Shown one piece after another: positions 25,035-34,477 of a stretch of DNA of 64,000 nucleotides. How positions within the stretch are numbered: the first letter of the stretch is position 1; each line of letters starts with the position of its first letter. The stretch lies in the NCBI RefSeq assembly GCF_000716605.1, contig NZ_JNXE01000027.1, positions 1 through 64,000 on the forward strand. Direction: 5' to 3'. The notes beneath the pieces are model-generated. The model saw only the letters and a program-made list of their open reading frames with translations. It searched no databases and was not told the origin of the DNA. A program made the position numbers and the translations under genes. This stretch comes from Streptomyces sp. NRRL F-525. Its GTDB lineage: Bacteria > Actinomycetota > Actinomycetes > Streptomycetales > Streptomycetaceae.

Positions 25035-25838
25035 ATGACGACTTGGGACCCCGCTCAGTACCTGCGCCACGCCGGCCACCGCGCCCGCCCGTTCGCCGAC
25101 CTCCTCGCCCGCGTCACCGACCTCCCCGGCGCCGCGCCCCGGATCGCCGACCTCGGCTGCGGCCCCGGCAACGTGACCACCGTCCTCGCCGACCGCTGGC
25201 CCACCGCGCACATCACCGGCTACGACAACTCACCCGAGATGCTCGCCAAGACCGAGGCCTACGCCGGCCCCACCCCCGGCGGCGGCCGGCTCGACTTCGC
25301 CCACGCGGACGCGACCGAGTGGACGCCGACCCAGACGTACGACCTGATCGTGTCGAACGCGGCGTTGCAGTGGGTGCCGGGTCACCTGGACCGGTTCGGC
25401 GACTGGGTGGCCGCGTTGGCCCCCGGCGGCACCTTCGCCTTCCAGGTCCCGGACAACATCGACGCGCCCCTGCACGCCCTGATGCGCGAACTGGCGGGCA
25501 GCGCCCGCTGGAAGGGGAGGCTGGGCGAGGTGCTGCGCCGCGAGGACTCGGTCCACGCCCCCGGCGTCTACCTCGACCACCTGGCCCGCCTCGGCTGCGC
25601 GCCGGACGTCTGGCAGACGACGTACCAGCACATCCTCCCCGGCGAGGACCCGGTCCTCGACTGGGTCAAGGGCACGGGCCTGCGCCCCGCCCTGACCGCC
25701 CTGGCGGACGACCCGGAGGCACGGGACGCGTTCGTCACCGAGTACCGCGACCTCCTCCGCGAGGCGTACCCGACGAAGGACTACGGCACGGTGCTCCCGT
25801 TCCGCCGCCTGTTCGCGGTGGCCCGCAAGGAGGTGTGA
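25035..25838 (+). CDS. tam: Trans-aconitate 2-methyltransferase
   Basis: A 267-residue class I SAM methyltransferase of the Tam family, which methylates trans-aconitate, a spontaneous isomer that inhibits aconitase. The SAM motif is IADLGCGPGNVT (about 39-50), the acidic loop GYDNSPEML, and the family block DLIVSNAALQWVPGHLDR is clear, as is WDPAQYLRHAGHRARPF at the N-terminus. ATG 25035 follows GAAGGTAG; an in-frame ATG at 25011 lies inside the operator array and is rejected. The VOC gene follows after 3 bp, suggesting an operon. Confidence 0.92.
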   Translation: MTTWDPAQYLRHAGHRARPFADLLARVTDLPGAAPRIADLGCGPGNVTTVLADRWPTAHITGYDNSPEMLAKTEAYAGPTPGGGRLDFAHADATEWTPTQTYDLIVSNAALQWVPGHLDRFGDWVAALAPGGTFAFQVPDNIDAPLHALMRELAGSARWKGRLGEVLRREDSVHAPGVYLDHLARLGCAPDVWQTTYQHILPGEDPVLDWVKGTGLRPALTALADDPEARDAFVTEYRDLLREAYPTKDYGTVLPFRRLFAVARKEV

Positions 25839-25841
25839 GGG

Positions 25842-26204
25842 GTGCTCGCGGCCGTGGATCATGTGCAGTTGGCCGCTCCGGCGGGGTCGGAGGACGCGCT
25901 TCGGGCGTACTACGTCGACGTCCTGGGGATGACCGAGATCCCGAAGCCGGCTGTGCTGGCCGCGCGGGGCGGGTGCTGGTTCGGGGCGGGGGAGGTCCAG
26001 CTGCACCTGGGTATCGAGGACGACTTCCGCCCCGCCAAGAAGGCCCACCCCGGGCTCCGCGTGACCGGCATCGAGGCGTACGCGGCCCGGCTGAAGTCCC
26101 TTGGGGCGCCCGTCACTTGGGACGACGACCTGCCTGGGCACCGGCGTTTCTACTCCGAGGATCCGGTGGGGAACCGGCTGGAGTTCCTGGAGCCCGACGT
26201 CTGA
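25842..26204 (+). CDS. VOC/glyoxalase-family protein
   Basis: A 120-residue protein with the beta-alpha-beta-beta-beta repeats of the VOC fold: DHVQLAAPAGSEDALRAYYVDVLGMTE and GNRLEFLEPDV. Possible metal ligands are His 7, His in LHLGIE, and Glu in RLEFLEP. A single chain of this length would dimerise. The GTG start is 3 bp after tam, so it is probably cotranscribed. The substrate is unknown; a role near aconitate metabolism is only inferred from position. Confidence 0.8.
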   Translation: MLAAVDHVQLAAPAGSEDALRAYYVDVLGMTEIPKPAVLAARGGCWFGAGEVQLHLGIEDDFRPAKKAHPGLRVTGIEAYAARLKSLGAPVTWDDDLPGHRRFYSEDPVGNRLEFLEPDV

Positions 26205-26294
26205 TCGGTGTTTGTCCCTCGCCGTCGCGGCTACCCGGGTCGTGGCGCCGAGTACAGAGTTCCGAGTACCGATCCGACCGGGAGTTGATGAACC

Positions 26295-26468
26295 GTGGCG
26301 AAGGACGAGAAGGCCAAGGCCAAGAAGGAACAGGCCAAGGGGAAGGCCAAGGAGACCGTGGGCCGGGCCGTGGGGAACGAGACCATGAAGGCCAAGGGCC
26401 AGGCCGAGAAGTCCAAGGGAGACGCTCGGCAGGCCAAGGAGAAGGCCAAGGACGCCTTCAAGCGCTGA
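26295..26468 (+). CDS. CsbD-like small stress protein
   Basis: A 57-residue, highly charged protein made mostly of Lys, Ala, Glu and Gly (KAKAKKEQAKGKAKETVG, MKAKGQAEKSKGDARQAKE). It matches the CsbD family in its two Gly-containing helical repeats. It starts at a GTG with GGAG about 10 bp upstream. It is too short to stand out among the longer spurious frames here. CsbD proteins are general stress-response products; no biochemical role is known. The convergent terminator at 26482 closes it. Confidence 0.75.
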   Translation: MAKDEKAKAKKEQAKGKAKETVGRAVGNETMKAKGQAEKSKGDARQAKEKAKDAFKR

Positions 26469-26481
26469 GGTGACGGTGGAC

Positions 26482-26527
26482 GACAGTGGCGGGGCCCCTG
26501 CTGAGAAACAGGGGCCCCGCCACTGTC
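26482..26527. terminator. Bidirectional terminator between CsbD-like and tetR genes
   Basis: Perfect 19-bp arms (GACAGTGGCGGGGCCCCTG and its complement) flank an 8-nt loop CTGAGAAA. It lies between converging genes and should stop transcription from both. Confidence 0.88.
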
Positions 26528-26542
26528 TCCGTACTCACGGGT

Positions 26543-27220
26543 TCAGCTCTTTCGGCGCCCTATCAAGTGCGGCTTCGACTCCAGCCCGTCCAGCCCGTGC
26601 CACGCGAGGTTCACCAGATGGGCGGCGACCTCCGCCTTCTTCGGGCGGCGGACGTCCAGCCACCACTGGCCGGTCAGGGCGACCATGCCGACGAGGGCCT
26701 GGGCGTAGAGGGGGGCGAGTTTCGCGTCGAAGCCCCGGCTCTTGAACTCGCGGCCCAGGATGTCCTCGACCTGCGTCGCGATGTCCGAGATCAGGGACGC
26801 GAAGGAGCCGGTGGACTGGGGGATGGGGGAGTCGCGGACCAGGATGCGGAAGCCGTCGGTGTACTCCTCGATGTAGTCGAGGAGGGCGAAGGCCGCCTGT
26901 TCGCAGAGTTCGCGGGGGTGGCCGGCCGTCAGGGAGCTGGTCACCATGTCCAGCAGGCGGCGCATCTCGCGGTCCACCACCACCGCGTACAGGCCCTCCT
27001 TGCCGCCGAAGTGCTCGTAGACCACCGGCTTGGAGACCCCGGCCTTCGCCGCGATCTCCTCCACCGACGTGGCCTCGAAGCCCTTCGTCGCGAAGAGCGT
27101 GCGACCGACCTCGAGCAACTGCGCCCGGCGTTCCGCTCCCGTCATCCGGGTGCGGCGCGCGCGTCGGGGCTTCTCGTTGCTCGGGGTGCTGCTGGGATCG
27201 GTCGCCACGGCGTCAATCAT
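26543..27220 (-). CDS. TetR-family regulator of the desaturase operon
   Basis: A 225-residue TetR protein. The N-terminal HTH reads RRAQLLEVGRTLFATKGFEATSVEEIAAKAGVSKPVVYEHFGGKEGLY (about 30-77), and the C-terminal region is helical. Its ATG overlaps the desaturase TGA (ATGA), so the two are translationally coupled and the regulator is made only with the desaturase. This favours feedback control of the operon, probably in response to acyl-CoA or fatty acid status. Likely operators are the tandem motifs at 28315-28344. Confidence 0.87.
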   Translation of the reverse strand: MIDAVATDPSSTPSNEKPRRARRTRMTGAERRAQLLEVGRTLFATKGFEATSVEEIAAKAGVSKPVVYEHFGGKEGLYAVVVDREMRRLLDMVTSSLTAGHPRELCEQAAFALLDYIEEYTDGFRILVRDSPIPQSTGSFASLISDIATQVEDILGREFKSRGFDAKLAPLYAQALVGMVALTGQWWLDVRRPKKAEVAAHLVNLAWHGLDGLESKPHLIGRRKS

Positions 27221-28233
27221 GCCGCCTCCGCCGACTCCTTCCGGGGCTGAGAGCCGTCCGTACCGGAGATACGGCGCGAATCGATACGTGAGCGTGACGG
27301 CCAGCGCACGTCATAGGCCCAGCCGAGCTGCTCGCACCAGCGGATGATCCGGGCCGAGGAATCCAGCTGCCCGCGCATCACACCGTGCCGCGCGGAGGTC
27401 GGGTCGGCGTGGTGCAGGTTGTGCCAGGACTCGCCGCAGGACAGGATCGCCAGCCACCACACGTTGCCCGAGCGGTCCCGGGACTTGAAGGGGCGCTTGC
27501 CGACCGCGTGGCAGATCGAGTTGATCGACCAGGTGACGTGGTGCAGCAGGGCCACCCGGACCAGCGAGCCCCAGAAGAAGCCCGTGAACGCGCCCCACCA
27601 GGACATCGTCACCAGCCCGCCGATCAGCGCAGGCAGCGCCAGCGACAGCATCGTCCAGTAGATGAAGTGGCGGGAGATCGTCCGGATCGCCTTGTCCTTG
27701 ATCAGGTCAGGGGCGTACTTGTCCTGCGGGGTGCGCTCCTCGTCGAACATCCACGCGATGTGCGCCCACCACAGGCCCTTGATCAGCGCCGGCACGGTCT
27801 CGCCGTAGCGCCACGGCGAATGCGGGTCGCCCTCGGCGTCGGAGAACTTGTGGTGCCTGCGGTGGTCGGCGACCCAGCGGACCAGCGGCCCCTCGACGGC
27901 CATCGACCCGGCGATCGCGATGGCGATCCGCAGCGGGCGCTTCGCCTTGAAGGAGCCGTGGGTGAAGTACCGGTGGTAGCCGATCGTCACGCCGTGGCAG
28001 CCGAGGTAGTAGAAGAACACCAGCAGGCCGAGGTCCAGCCAGCTCACCCCGCCCCAGCTCCACGCCAGCGGCACCGCCGCGAGCAGGGCCAGGAACGGGA
28101 CGGTGATGAAGAGGAGAAGAGTGATCTGTTCCAGCGACCCCTTCCTCTCGCCGCCCAGGGTGGCGGCGGGGAGCGGAGTGCCGTCGTCGTTCGCCCGCGG
28201 GGCGTCGTCGATCACATCGGAGCTCGTGGTCAT
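27217..28233 (-). CDS. Acyl-CoA / fatty acid delta-9 desaturase
   Basis: A 338-residue membrane di-iron desaturase. Three histidine boxes are complete: GYHRYFTH, DHRRHH and WHNLHH. Hydrophobic pairs before and after them (ITLLLFITVPFLALLAAVPLAW, LDLGLLVFFYYLGCHGV, TMLSLALPALIGGLV) place it in the membrane. The long hydrophilic C-terminus is normal. ATG 28233 follows AGGGGACG; an in-frame start at 28296 lacks support. It introduces a double bond into acyl chains to adjust membrane fluidity. The electron donor (ferredoxin or similar) is not encoded nearby. It is cotranscribed with the TetR gene. Confidence 0.92.
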   Translation of the reverse strand: MTTSSDVIDDAPRANDDGTPLPAATLGGERKGSLEQITLLLFITVPFLALLAAVPLAWSWGGVSWLDLGLLVFFYYLGCHGVTIGYHRYFTHGSFKAKRPLRIAIAIAGSMAVEGPLVRWVADHRRHHKFSDAEGDPHSPWRYGETVPALIKGLWWAHIAWMFDEERTPQDKYAPDLIKDKAIRTISRHFIYWTMLSLALPALIGGLVTMSWWGAFTGFFWGSLVRVALLHHVTWSINSICHAVGKRPFKSRDRSGNVWWLAILSCGESWHNLHHADPTSARHGVMRGQLDSSARIIRWCEQLGWAYDVRWPSRSRIDSRRISGTDGSQPRKESAEAA

Positions 28234-28314
28234 GGGCGTCCCCTGTGGGGTTCGGAGGTGGAGGCGGAGCGTCGGACGGCGGGAGCCGGGCAGCAACAGT
28301 TCAGCATGGACTTC

Positions 28315-28344
28315 CCTACGGTTCCGTAACCTACGGCGACGTAA
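28315..28344. promoter_or_regulatory. Two abutting 15-bp operator-like repeats CCTACG-N4-CGTAA
   Basis: CCTACGGTTCCGTAA (28315-28329) and CCTACGGCGACGTAA (28330-28344) are directly adjacent and each contains the dyad TACG-N4-CGTA. They sit 82-111 bp upstream of the desaturase start in the 307-bp region shared with ppc. They suit a TetR dimer pair binding side by side. The rest of this region shows no gene. Confidence 0.65.
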
Positions 28345-28540
28345 GTATGGCAGCGCGTCGACCGGTGGACGAAGCCCGTGAGACCGCGCGTCAGAGTGGA
28401 CACCTATCCTGGGTGTCGGTCGGACAGCGCGGTCCGCTCTGTTTTCTTCCCGGATGTCCGTCCCGTATGCGGCAGCCGCCGCGGGACCGCCGTCCGGGTT
28501 CCCTCCAGACGAGCTTCAAACACTGCAAGGAGCCGCACCT

Positions 28541-31282
28541 GTGAGCAGTGCCGACGACCTGACCACGAGCACCACCTCGACCGGCAGTGCGCTGCGCGCC
28601 GACATCAGGCGCCTGGGCGACCTCCTGGGCGAGACCCTCGTCCGCCAGGAGGGCCCCGAGCTGCTCGAACTGGTCGAGAAGGTCCGCCGCCTCACCCGTG
28701 AGGACGGCGAGGCCGCCGCCGAGCTGCTGCGCGGCATAGAGCTGGAGACCGCCGCGAAGCTGGTCCGCGCCTTCTCCACCTACTTCCACCTCGCCAACGT
28801 CACCGAGCAGGTGCACCGCGGCCGCGAGCTGCGCGCCCGCCGTGCCGCCGAGGGCGGTCTCCTCGCCCGTACGGCCGACCGCCTCAAGGACGCCGACCCC
28901 GACCACCTGCGCGAGACGGTCAAGAACCTGAACGTCCGCCCGGTCTTCACCGCGCACCCCACCGAGGCCGCGCGCCGGTCGGTCCTCAACAAGCTCCGGC
29001 GCATCGCCACGCTCCTGGAGACCCCGGTCATCGAGTCCGACCGCCGTCGCTACGACACCCGTCTGGCCGAGAACATCGACCTGGTGTGGCAGACCGACGA
29101 GCTGCGTGTCGTACGCCCGGAGCCCGCGGACGAAGCCCGTAACGCCATCTACTACTTGGACGAGCTGCACGCGGGCGCCGTCGGTGACGTCCTCGAAGAC
29201 CTCACCGCCGAGCTGGAGCGCGTCGGCGTCAAGCTCCCCGACGACACCCGCCCGCTCACCTTCGGCACCTGGATCGGCGGCGACCGGGACGGCAACCCGA
29301 ACGTCACCCCGCAGGTCACCTGGGACGTCCTGATCCTCCAGCACGAGCACGGCATCAACGACGCCCTGGAGACGATCGACGAGCTGCGCGGCTTCCTCTC
29401 CAACTCCATCCGCTACACGGGCGCGACGGAGGAGCTGCTCGGCTCCCTCCAGTCCGACCTGGAGCGGCTGCCGGAGATCAGCCCCCGCTACAAGCGCCTC
29501 AACGCCGAGGAGCCGTACCGCCTCAAGGCCACCTGCATCCGGCAGAAGCTGGAGAACACCAAGAGCCGCCTGGCCAAGGGCACCCCGCACGAGGACGGCC
29601 GCGACTACCTCGGCACCGCCGAGCTGCTGCACGACCTCACCCTGATCCAGACCTCCCTGCGCGCCCATCGCGGCGGCCTCTTCGCCGACGGCCGCATGGA
29701 CCGTACGATCCGCACGCTCGGCGCGTTCGGCCTCCAGCTCGCGACCATGGACGTACGCGAGCACGCGGACGCCCACCACCACGCGCTCGGCCAGCTCTTC
29801 GACCGGCTCGGCGAGGAGTCCTGGCGGTACTCGGACATGCCCCGCGAGTACCGCGCGAAGCTGCTCGCCAAGGAGCTGCGGTCGCGCAGGCCTTTGGCTC
29901 CCACCCCCGCGCCCGTCGACGCGGCCGGTGAGAAGACCCTCGGCGTCTTCGAGACCGTCAAGAAGGCGCTCGCCGTCTTCGGGCCCGAGGTCATCGAGTC
30001 GTACATCATCTCGATGTGCCAGGGCGCCGACGACGTCTTCGCCGCCGCCGTGCTGGCCCGCGAGGCCGGGCTGATCGACCTGCACGCCGGGTGGGCGAAG
30101 GTCGGCATCGTCCCGCTGCTGGAGACCACGGACGAGCTGAAGGCCGCCGACACGATCCTTGAGGACATGCTCTCGGACCCGTCCTACCGGCGGCTCGTGG
30201 CTCTGCGCGGGGACGTCCAGGAGGTCATGCTCGGGTACTCGGACTCGTCGAAGTTCGGTGGCATCACGACCTCGCAGTGGGAGATCCACCGGGCGCAGCG
30301 GCGCCTGCGTGACGTGGCCCATCGCTACGGCGTCCGGCTCCGGCTCTTCCACGGTCGCGGCGGAACCGTCGGCCGCGGTGGTGGTCCGTCCCACGACGCG
30401 ATCCTCGCCCAGCCCTGGGGCACGCTGGAGGGTGAGATCAAGGTGACCGAGCAGGGCGAGGTCATCTCCGACAAGTACCTGGTGCCGTCGCTGGCGAGGG
30501 AGAACCTGGAGCTGACGGTGGCCGCCACCCTCCAGGCCTCCGCGCTGCACACCTCGCCCCGCCAGTCCGACGAGGCGCTGGCCCGCTGGGACGCGGCCAT
30601 GGACGTGGTGAGCGATGCCGCCCACTCCGCCTACCGCAGGCTGGTCGAGGACCCGGACCTGCCGACGTACTTCCTCGCCTCCACGCCGGTGGACCAGCTC
30701 GCCGAACTGCACCTGGGCTCGCGGCCCTCCCGCCGCCCCGGTTCGGGTGTCTCGCTCGACGGACTGCGCGCGATCCCGTGGGTGTTCGGCTGGACCCAGT
30801 CGCGGCAGATCGTGCCGGGGTGGTTCGGTGTCGGCTCAGGGCTGAAGGCGCTGCGCGAGGCCGGTCTCGACACCGTGCTCGACGAGATGCACGGCCAGTG
30901 GCACTTCTTCCGCAACTTCATCTCCAACGTCGAGATGACGCTGGCCAAGACCGACCTGCGGATCGCCCAGCACTACGTCGACACCCTCGTCCCGGACGAG
31001 CTGAAGCACGTCTTCGACACGATCAGGGCCGAGCACGACCTGACCGTCGCCGAGGTGCTCCGCGTCACCGGCGAGGCCGAACTCCTCGACGCCACCCCGG
31101 TGTTGAAGCAGACCTTCACCATCCGGGACGCCTACCTCGACCCGATCTCCTACCTCCAGGTGACGCTGCTGAAGCGCCAGCGGGACGAGGCGGCGGCGGG
31201 CGCGGAGCCCGACCCGCTGCTCAGCCGCGCCCTGCTCCTCACCGTCAACGGTGTGGCGGCGGGCCTGCGCAACACCGGCTGA
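28541..31282 (+). CDS. ppc: Phosphoenolpyruvate carboxylase
   Basis: A 913-residue anaplerotic enzyme that carboxylates PEP to oxaloacetate. Motif TAHPTEA carries catalytic His 139. The Lys/Arg-containing [10 protein letters not shown] and the glycine-rich [14 protein letters not shown] loop are intact, and the C-terminus ends RNTG, the conserved end of the family. GTG 28541 has AAGGAG 9 bp upstream. The N-terminal regulatory Ser of plant enzymes is absent, as expected. A 24-bp perfect terminator follows. Confidence 0.96.
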   Translation: MSSADDLTTSTTSTGSALRADIRRLGDLLGETLVRQEGPELLELVEKVRRLTREDGEAAAELLRGIELETAAKLVRAFSTYFHLANVTEQVHRGRELRARRAAEGGLLARTADRLKDADPDHLRETVKNLNVRPVFTAHPTEAARRSVLNKLRRIATLLETPVIESDRRRYDTRLAENIDLVWQTDELRVVRPEPADEARNAIYYLDELHAGAVGDVLEDLTAELERVGVKLPDDTRPLTFGTWIGGDRDGNPNVTPQVTWDVLILQHEHGINDALETIDELRGFLSNSIRYTGATEELLGSLQSDLERLPEISPRYKRLNAEEPYRLKATCIRQKLENTKSRLAKGTPHEDGRDYLGTAELLHDLTLIQTSLRAHRGGLFADGRMDRTIRTLGAFGLQLATMDVREHADAHHHALGQLFDRLGEESWRYSDMPREYRAKLLAKELRSRRPLAPTPAPVDAAGEKTLGVFETVKKALAVFGPEVIESYIISMCQGADDVFAAAVLAREAGLIDLHAGWAKVGIVPLLETTDELKAADTILEDMLSDPSYRRLVALRGDVQEVMLGYSDSSKFGGITTSQWEIHRAQRRLRDVAHRYGVRLRLFHGRGGTVGRGGGPSHDAILAQPWGTLEGEIKVTEQGEVISDKYLVPSLARENLELTVAATLQASALHTSPRQSDEALARWDAAMDVVSDAAHSAYRRLVEDPDLPTYFLASTPVDQLAELHLGSRPSRRPGSGVSLDGLRAIPWVFGWTQSRQIVPGWFGVGSGLKALREAGLDTVLDEMHGQWHFFRNFISNVEMTLAKTDLRIAQHYVDTLVPDELKHVFDTIRAEHDLTVAEVLRVTGEAELLDATPVLKQTFTIRDAYLDPISYLQVTLLKRQRDEAAAGAEPDPLLSRALLLTVNGVAAGLRNTG

Positions 31283-31288
31283 CCGGAT

Positions 31289-31344
31289 ACGGACGAGGGG
31301 TGCCCCCGAGCTGTCGTAGAAGCTCGGGGGCACCCCTCGTCCGT
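31289..31344. terminator. Long perfect bidirectional terminator after ppc
   Basis: Arms of 24 bp (ACGGACGAGGGGTGCCCCCG..., perfect complement) with an 8-nt loop GTCGTAGA. It lies 6 bp after the ppc stop and 3 bp before the end of the convergent gene. Confidence 0.9.
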
Positions 31345-31347
31345 CGT

Positions 31348-31848
31348 TCAGAGCGCCAGGAACGCCGCCGTCAGCAGCGCGATCCCCGACCCGGCCAGCA
31401 CCCACGCGGCCCGGGTCAGCCGCAGCCCGCCCGCGACCACCACCGAGGCGAGCAACAGGGCGCCGCCGAGCGGGACCCAGGCGTAGAGGATGCCGGCGGG
31501 GCCGGAGCGCATGACCTCGTCGGTGCCGGGCTTCACGACCACGGCGTACGTCTGGCCCTTCTTCACCGCGACGGTGTGGTCGATGACGACCTCGGCGCGG
31601 GCCTTCGACCCCGTGGAGACCGGGGTGTACGGGCCGGTGCAGGTGTCGTCGCCGCACGTCGTGACCTGGATCGTGCCGGTCTCGCGGCCCTTGGTCAGCA
31701 TCACGTTGTGCGCGGTCGGCCACGAGCCCCACACTCCGGCGATCAGGATCAGCACGGTGACCGTGCCCATCGCCGCGAGCCGTCCGAAGTTCAGGGCGGC
31801 GAAGGCGCCGGGGGATGCGGAGGCTGCGGGTGACATGGCGGGGATCAT
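31348..31848 (-). CDS. Hypothetical membrane protein with extracytoplasmic loop
   Basis: A protein of about 166 residues. One membrane helix (about 27-45, LAAMGTVTVLILIAGVWGSW) leads to an extracytoplasmic beta-rich loop of about 80 residues with a cysteine pair (CGDDTC). Two C-terminal helices follow (about 117-138 and 145-165). It resembles the DUF3592-type layout of a short external beta domain between helices but I cannot assign the family firmly. Starts at 31863 (GTG), 31848 and 31836 are all possible; none has a clear ribosome site. Confidence 0.65.
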   Translation of the reverse strand: MIPAMSPAASASPGAFAALNFGRLAAMGTVTVLILIAGVWGSWPTAHNVMLTKGRETGTIQVTTCGDDTCTGPYTPVSTGSKARAEVVIDHTVAVKKGQTYAVVVKPGTDEVMRSGPAGILYAWVPLGGALLLASVVVAGGLRLTRAAWVLAGSGIALLTAAFLAL

Positions 31849-31935
31849 TGGCCATACCCGCACGCGCGGTCAACTCCCGCGCGGGACAAGCAGGTTAAGC
31901 CGGGTAATTCAGGCAAGTCGGGTGAGGCGGACGGG

Positions 31936-32532
31936 TCAGGAGTTGTACGCGCTCTGCGCCCGCTCCAGGCCCTCGCTCACCAGGCACTCCACGGAGTCCG
32001 TCGCGCGGTCCACCAGGAAGTCCAGTTCCTTGCGCTCCGTCGAGGAGAAGTCCTTCAGGACGAAGTCGGCGACCTGCATACGGCCCGGCGGGCGTCCGAT
32101 GCCGAACCGCACCCGGTGGTAGTCCGGGCCCATCGCCTTCGTCATCGACTTCAGGCCGTTGTGTCCGTTGTCGCCGCCGCCGAGCTTGAGGCGGAGGGTG
32201 CCGTAGTCGATGTCGAGTTCGTCGTGGATGGCGACGACGTTCGCGAGCGGCACCTTGTAGAAGTCGCGCAGCGCGTTGACCGGGCCGCCCGAGAGGTTCA
32301 TGAACGACGTCGGCTTGACGAGGACGACCCGGCGGCTGGCCGGACCCGGCGCTCCGATCCGGCCCTCCAGGACCTGCGCCTGTGCCTTGCCGGCCCGCTT
32401 GAACTTGCCGCCGATCCGATCGGCCAGCAGGTCGGCCACCATGAAGCCCACGTTGTGCCGGTTGTTGGCGTACTCGGGGCCGGGGTTGCCGAGTCCCACG
32501 ATCAGCCAGGGGGCATTGGCGTCGGTCGTCAC
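31936..32532 (-). CDS. pth: Peptidyl-tRNA hydrolase
   Basis: A 198-residue Pth that releases tRNA from dropped-off peptidyl-tRNA. Motifs are [21 protein letters not shown] (active-site His and Asn), [13 protein letters not shown] and [27 protein letters not shown]. The GTG at 32532 is chosen because GGAG (32544-32541) is 8 bp upstream of it and only 2 bp from the ATG at 32538. It is the last gene of glmU-prs-rplY-pth. Pairing with L25 is common in bacteria. Confidence 0.93.
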   Translation of the reverse strand: MTTDANAPWLIVGLGNPGPEYANNRHNVGFMVADLLADRIGGKFKRAGKAQAQVLEGRIGAPGPASRRVVLVKPTSFMNLSGGPVNALRDFYKVPLANVVAIHDELDIDYGTLRLKLGGGDNGHNGLKSMTKAMGPDYHRVRFGIGRPPGRMQVADFVLKDFSSTERKELDFLVDRATDSVECLVSEGLERAQSAYNS

Positions 32533-32588
32533 GTCCATGTCTCCATCGCTGTGCTTGTCGGGGGACACCCCCCGGACCCCCGGGCAGC

Positions 32589-32619
32589 CAGCCGCTGCTC
32601 CCGGTGGGAACAGCGGCTG
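32589..32619 (-). terminator. Hairpin between rplY and pth
   Basis: CAGCCGCTG and CAGCGGCTG form a 9-bp stem with a 13-nt loop 22 bp past the rplY stop. No T-tract is seen on the - strand, so it may attenuate or protect rather than fully terminate. Confidence 0.5.
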
Positions 32620-32641
32620 ACGAAACGGTGAGCGGTGAGGA

Positions 32642-33226
32642 TCAGGCCTCGGTGCTCTCGGCCTCGGCGTCGGCGGACGCCTCCTCGGCCTGGGCGGCCA
32701 GGACCTGGAGGACGACCGCGTCCTCGTCGATCGCCAGCGTGGTGCCCTTGGGCAGCGGGATGTCCTTGGCGGCGATGGAGGCACCGGCCTCCAGGCCCGC
32801 GATGGACACGGTGACCGACTCGGGGATGTGCGTGGCCTCGGCCTCGACGGTGATCGTGCTCAGCACGTGCTCCAGCAGGAAGGAGCCCGGGGCCAGCTCG
32901 CCCTCGGTGTGGACGTAGACCTCGACGGTGACCTTCTCGCCGCTCTTCACGGTGAGCAGGTCGACGTGCTCGAGGAAGCCCTTGATGGCGTCACGCTGGA
33001 CGGCCTTCGGGATGGCGAGCTGGGTCTTGCCCTCGATGTCCAGGGTGAGCAGGACGTTCGGGGTACGCAGGGCGAGCTGCAGCTCGTGGCCCGGCAGGGT
33101 GATGTGCAGCGGGTCGACACCGTGGCCGTAGACCACGGCGGGGACCTTCTTGTCACGGCGGATACGGCGGGCGGCACCCTTGCCGAACTCGGTGCGGGTC
33201 TCGGCGGCGAGCTTGACGTCGGCCAT
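32642..33226 (-). CDS. rplY: 50S ribosomal protein L25 (CTC/TL5 form)
   Basis: A 194-residue long-form L25. The N-terminal 5S-rRNA-binding domain (about 1-92) reads [31 protein letters not shown]. The C-terminal TL5-type domain (about 95-175) has VPVEV-like strands and [21 protein letters not shown], ending in an acidic Ala/Glu tail. ATG 33226 follows GAGGAGT. The CTC form is linked to general stress in Gram-positives. A strong interrupted hairpin lies between prs and this gene. Confidence 0.95.
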   Translation of the reverse strand: MADVKLAAETRTEFGKGAARRIRRDKKVPAVVYGHGVDPLHITLPGHELQLALRTPNVLLTLDIEGKTQLAIPKAVQRDAIKGFLEHVDLLTVKSGEKVTVEVYVHTEGELAPGSFLLEHVLSTITVEAEATHIPESVTVSIAGLEAGASIAAKDIPLPKGTTLAIDEDAVVLQVLAAQAEEASADAEAESTEA

Positions 33227-33323
33227 GGTCACTCCTCGTAGAACAGTCGGGGAAGGCGGTCACCCGGCCGAACATCGGCCTGCTACGAAGAGCGCGTCGA
33301 TAACGGACCGCCGTAACCGAAAA

Positions 33324-33384
33324 CCGGTACGGCCTCCCTCGCCGAGCAACTGTGGCAGCTTACTCGGCGGGAAGGCCGTACCGG
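33324..33384 (-). promoter_or_regulatory. Large interrupted hairpin upstream of rplY
   Basis: CCGGTACGGCCT pairs with AGGCCGTACCGG (12 bp) and GCCGAG with CTCGGC inside it, enclosing a 16-nt loop. It lies 98 bp upstream of rplY and 36 bp after the prs stop. It could be a prs terminator/attenuator or an L25 leader element; there is no T-run. Confidence 0.5.
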
Positions 33385-33419
33385 AAATCGATCTACGGAT
33401 CGGTCTGTGAGGGGTTGTC

Positions 33420-34400
33420 TCAGTGTTCGTCGAAGAGGCTTGTCACTGAACCGTCCTCGAAGACCTCGCGGACCGCGCTCGCGATGGTCGGGGCGATCGA
33501 CAGGACCGTGATCTTGTCGAGGTCGGCGCCGACCTCGCCCGGGGTGGGGAGGGTGTCGGTGAGGACGAACTCGCTGACGCGGGAGTTCTTCAGGCGGTCG
33601 GCGGCGGGGCCGGAGAGCACGCCGTGGGTGGCCGTCACGATGACGTCCTCCGCGCCGTGCGCGAACAGGGCGTCCGCCGCGGCGCAGATCGTGCCGCCGG
33701 TGTCGATCATGTCGTCGACCAGGACGCAGACGCGGCCCTTGACCTCGCCGACGACCTCGTGGACGGTCACCTGGTTCGCCACGTCCTTGTCGCGCCGCTT
33801 GTGCACGATCGCGAGGGGCGCGCCCAGACGGTCGCACCAGCGGTCGGCGACGCGCACGCGGCCGGCGTCCGGGGAGACGACGGTCAGCTTGCTGCGGTCG
33901 ACCTTGCTGCCCACATAGTCCGCGAGGAGCGGGAGGGCGAACAGATGATCCACGGGCCCGTCGAAGAAGCCCTGGATCTGGTCGGTGTGCAGGTCGACGG
34001 TGAGGATGCGGTGCGCACCCGCCGTCTTCATCAGGTCCGCGACCAGCCGGGCCGAGATGGGCTCGCGGCCGCGGTGCTTCTTGTCCTGGCGGGCGTAGCC
34101 GTAGAAGGGGACGATCACGGTGATGGAGCGGGCCGACGCGCGCTTGAGGGCGTCGATCATGATGAGCTGCTCCATGATCCACTGGTTGATCGGAGCCGTG
34201 TGGCTCTGGATCACGAAACAGTCCGCACCGCGCACCGACTCCTCGAAGCGGACGTAGATCTCGCCGTTCGCGAAGTCGAAGGCCTTCGTCGGGACGACCC
34301 CGACACCCAGCTGCTGGGCGACCTCCTTGGCAAGCTCGGGGTGGGCGCGGCCGGAGAAGAACATCATCTTCTTCTCGCCGGTCGTCTTGATCCCGGTCAC
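33420..34400 (-). CDS. prs: Ribose-phosphate pyrophosphokinase (PRPP synthase)
   Basis: A 326-residue class I PRPP synthetase giving PRPP for nucleotide, His and Trp synthesis. Motifs are FSGRAHPELAKEVAQQLG, the DLHTDQIQGFFD metal site, the flexible-loop region VHKRRDKDV, and the PRPP loop VCVLVDDMIDTGGTI. GTG 34400 has GAGGAG about 8 bp upstream. It lies 77 bp after glmU. The length is normal and all loops are intact. Confidence 0.95.
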   Translation of the reverse strand: MTGIKTTGEKKMMFFSGRAHPELAKEVAQQLGVGVVPTKAFDFANGEIYVRFEESVRGADCFVIQSHTAPINQWIMEQLIMIDALKRASARSITVIVPFYGYARQDKKHRGREPISARLVADLMKTAGAHRILTVDLHTDQIQGFFDGPVDHLFALPLLADYVGSKVDRSKLTVVSPDAGRVRVADRWCDRLGAPLAIVHKRRDKDVANQVTVHEVVGEVKGRVCVLVDDMIDTGGTICAAADALFAHGAEDVIVTATHGVLSGPAADRLKNSRVSEFVLTDTLPTPGEVGADLDKITVLSIAPTIASAVREVFEDGSVTSLFDEH

Positions 34401-34477
34401 AGCACTGTCTCCTCAGAGGTCATTCAACTGGGTGTGCGTTTATCACGGTACGCCGTGTTCGACGCGCCCGTTTCCGG

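Noticed and set aside
24953..26473. Long + strand frame across tam, the VOC gene and the CsbD-like gene
   Set aside because: It is Arg/Pro/Gly-rich, out of frame with three recognisable proteins, and starts inside the operator array.
28391..30712. Long frame antisense to ppc
   Set aside because: It shadows ppc through third-position GC bias and has no domain.
32536..32538. ATG as the pth start
   Set aside because: GGAG is only 2 bp upstream; the GTG at 32532 has proper 8-bp spacing.
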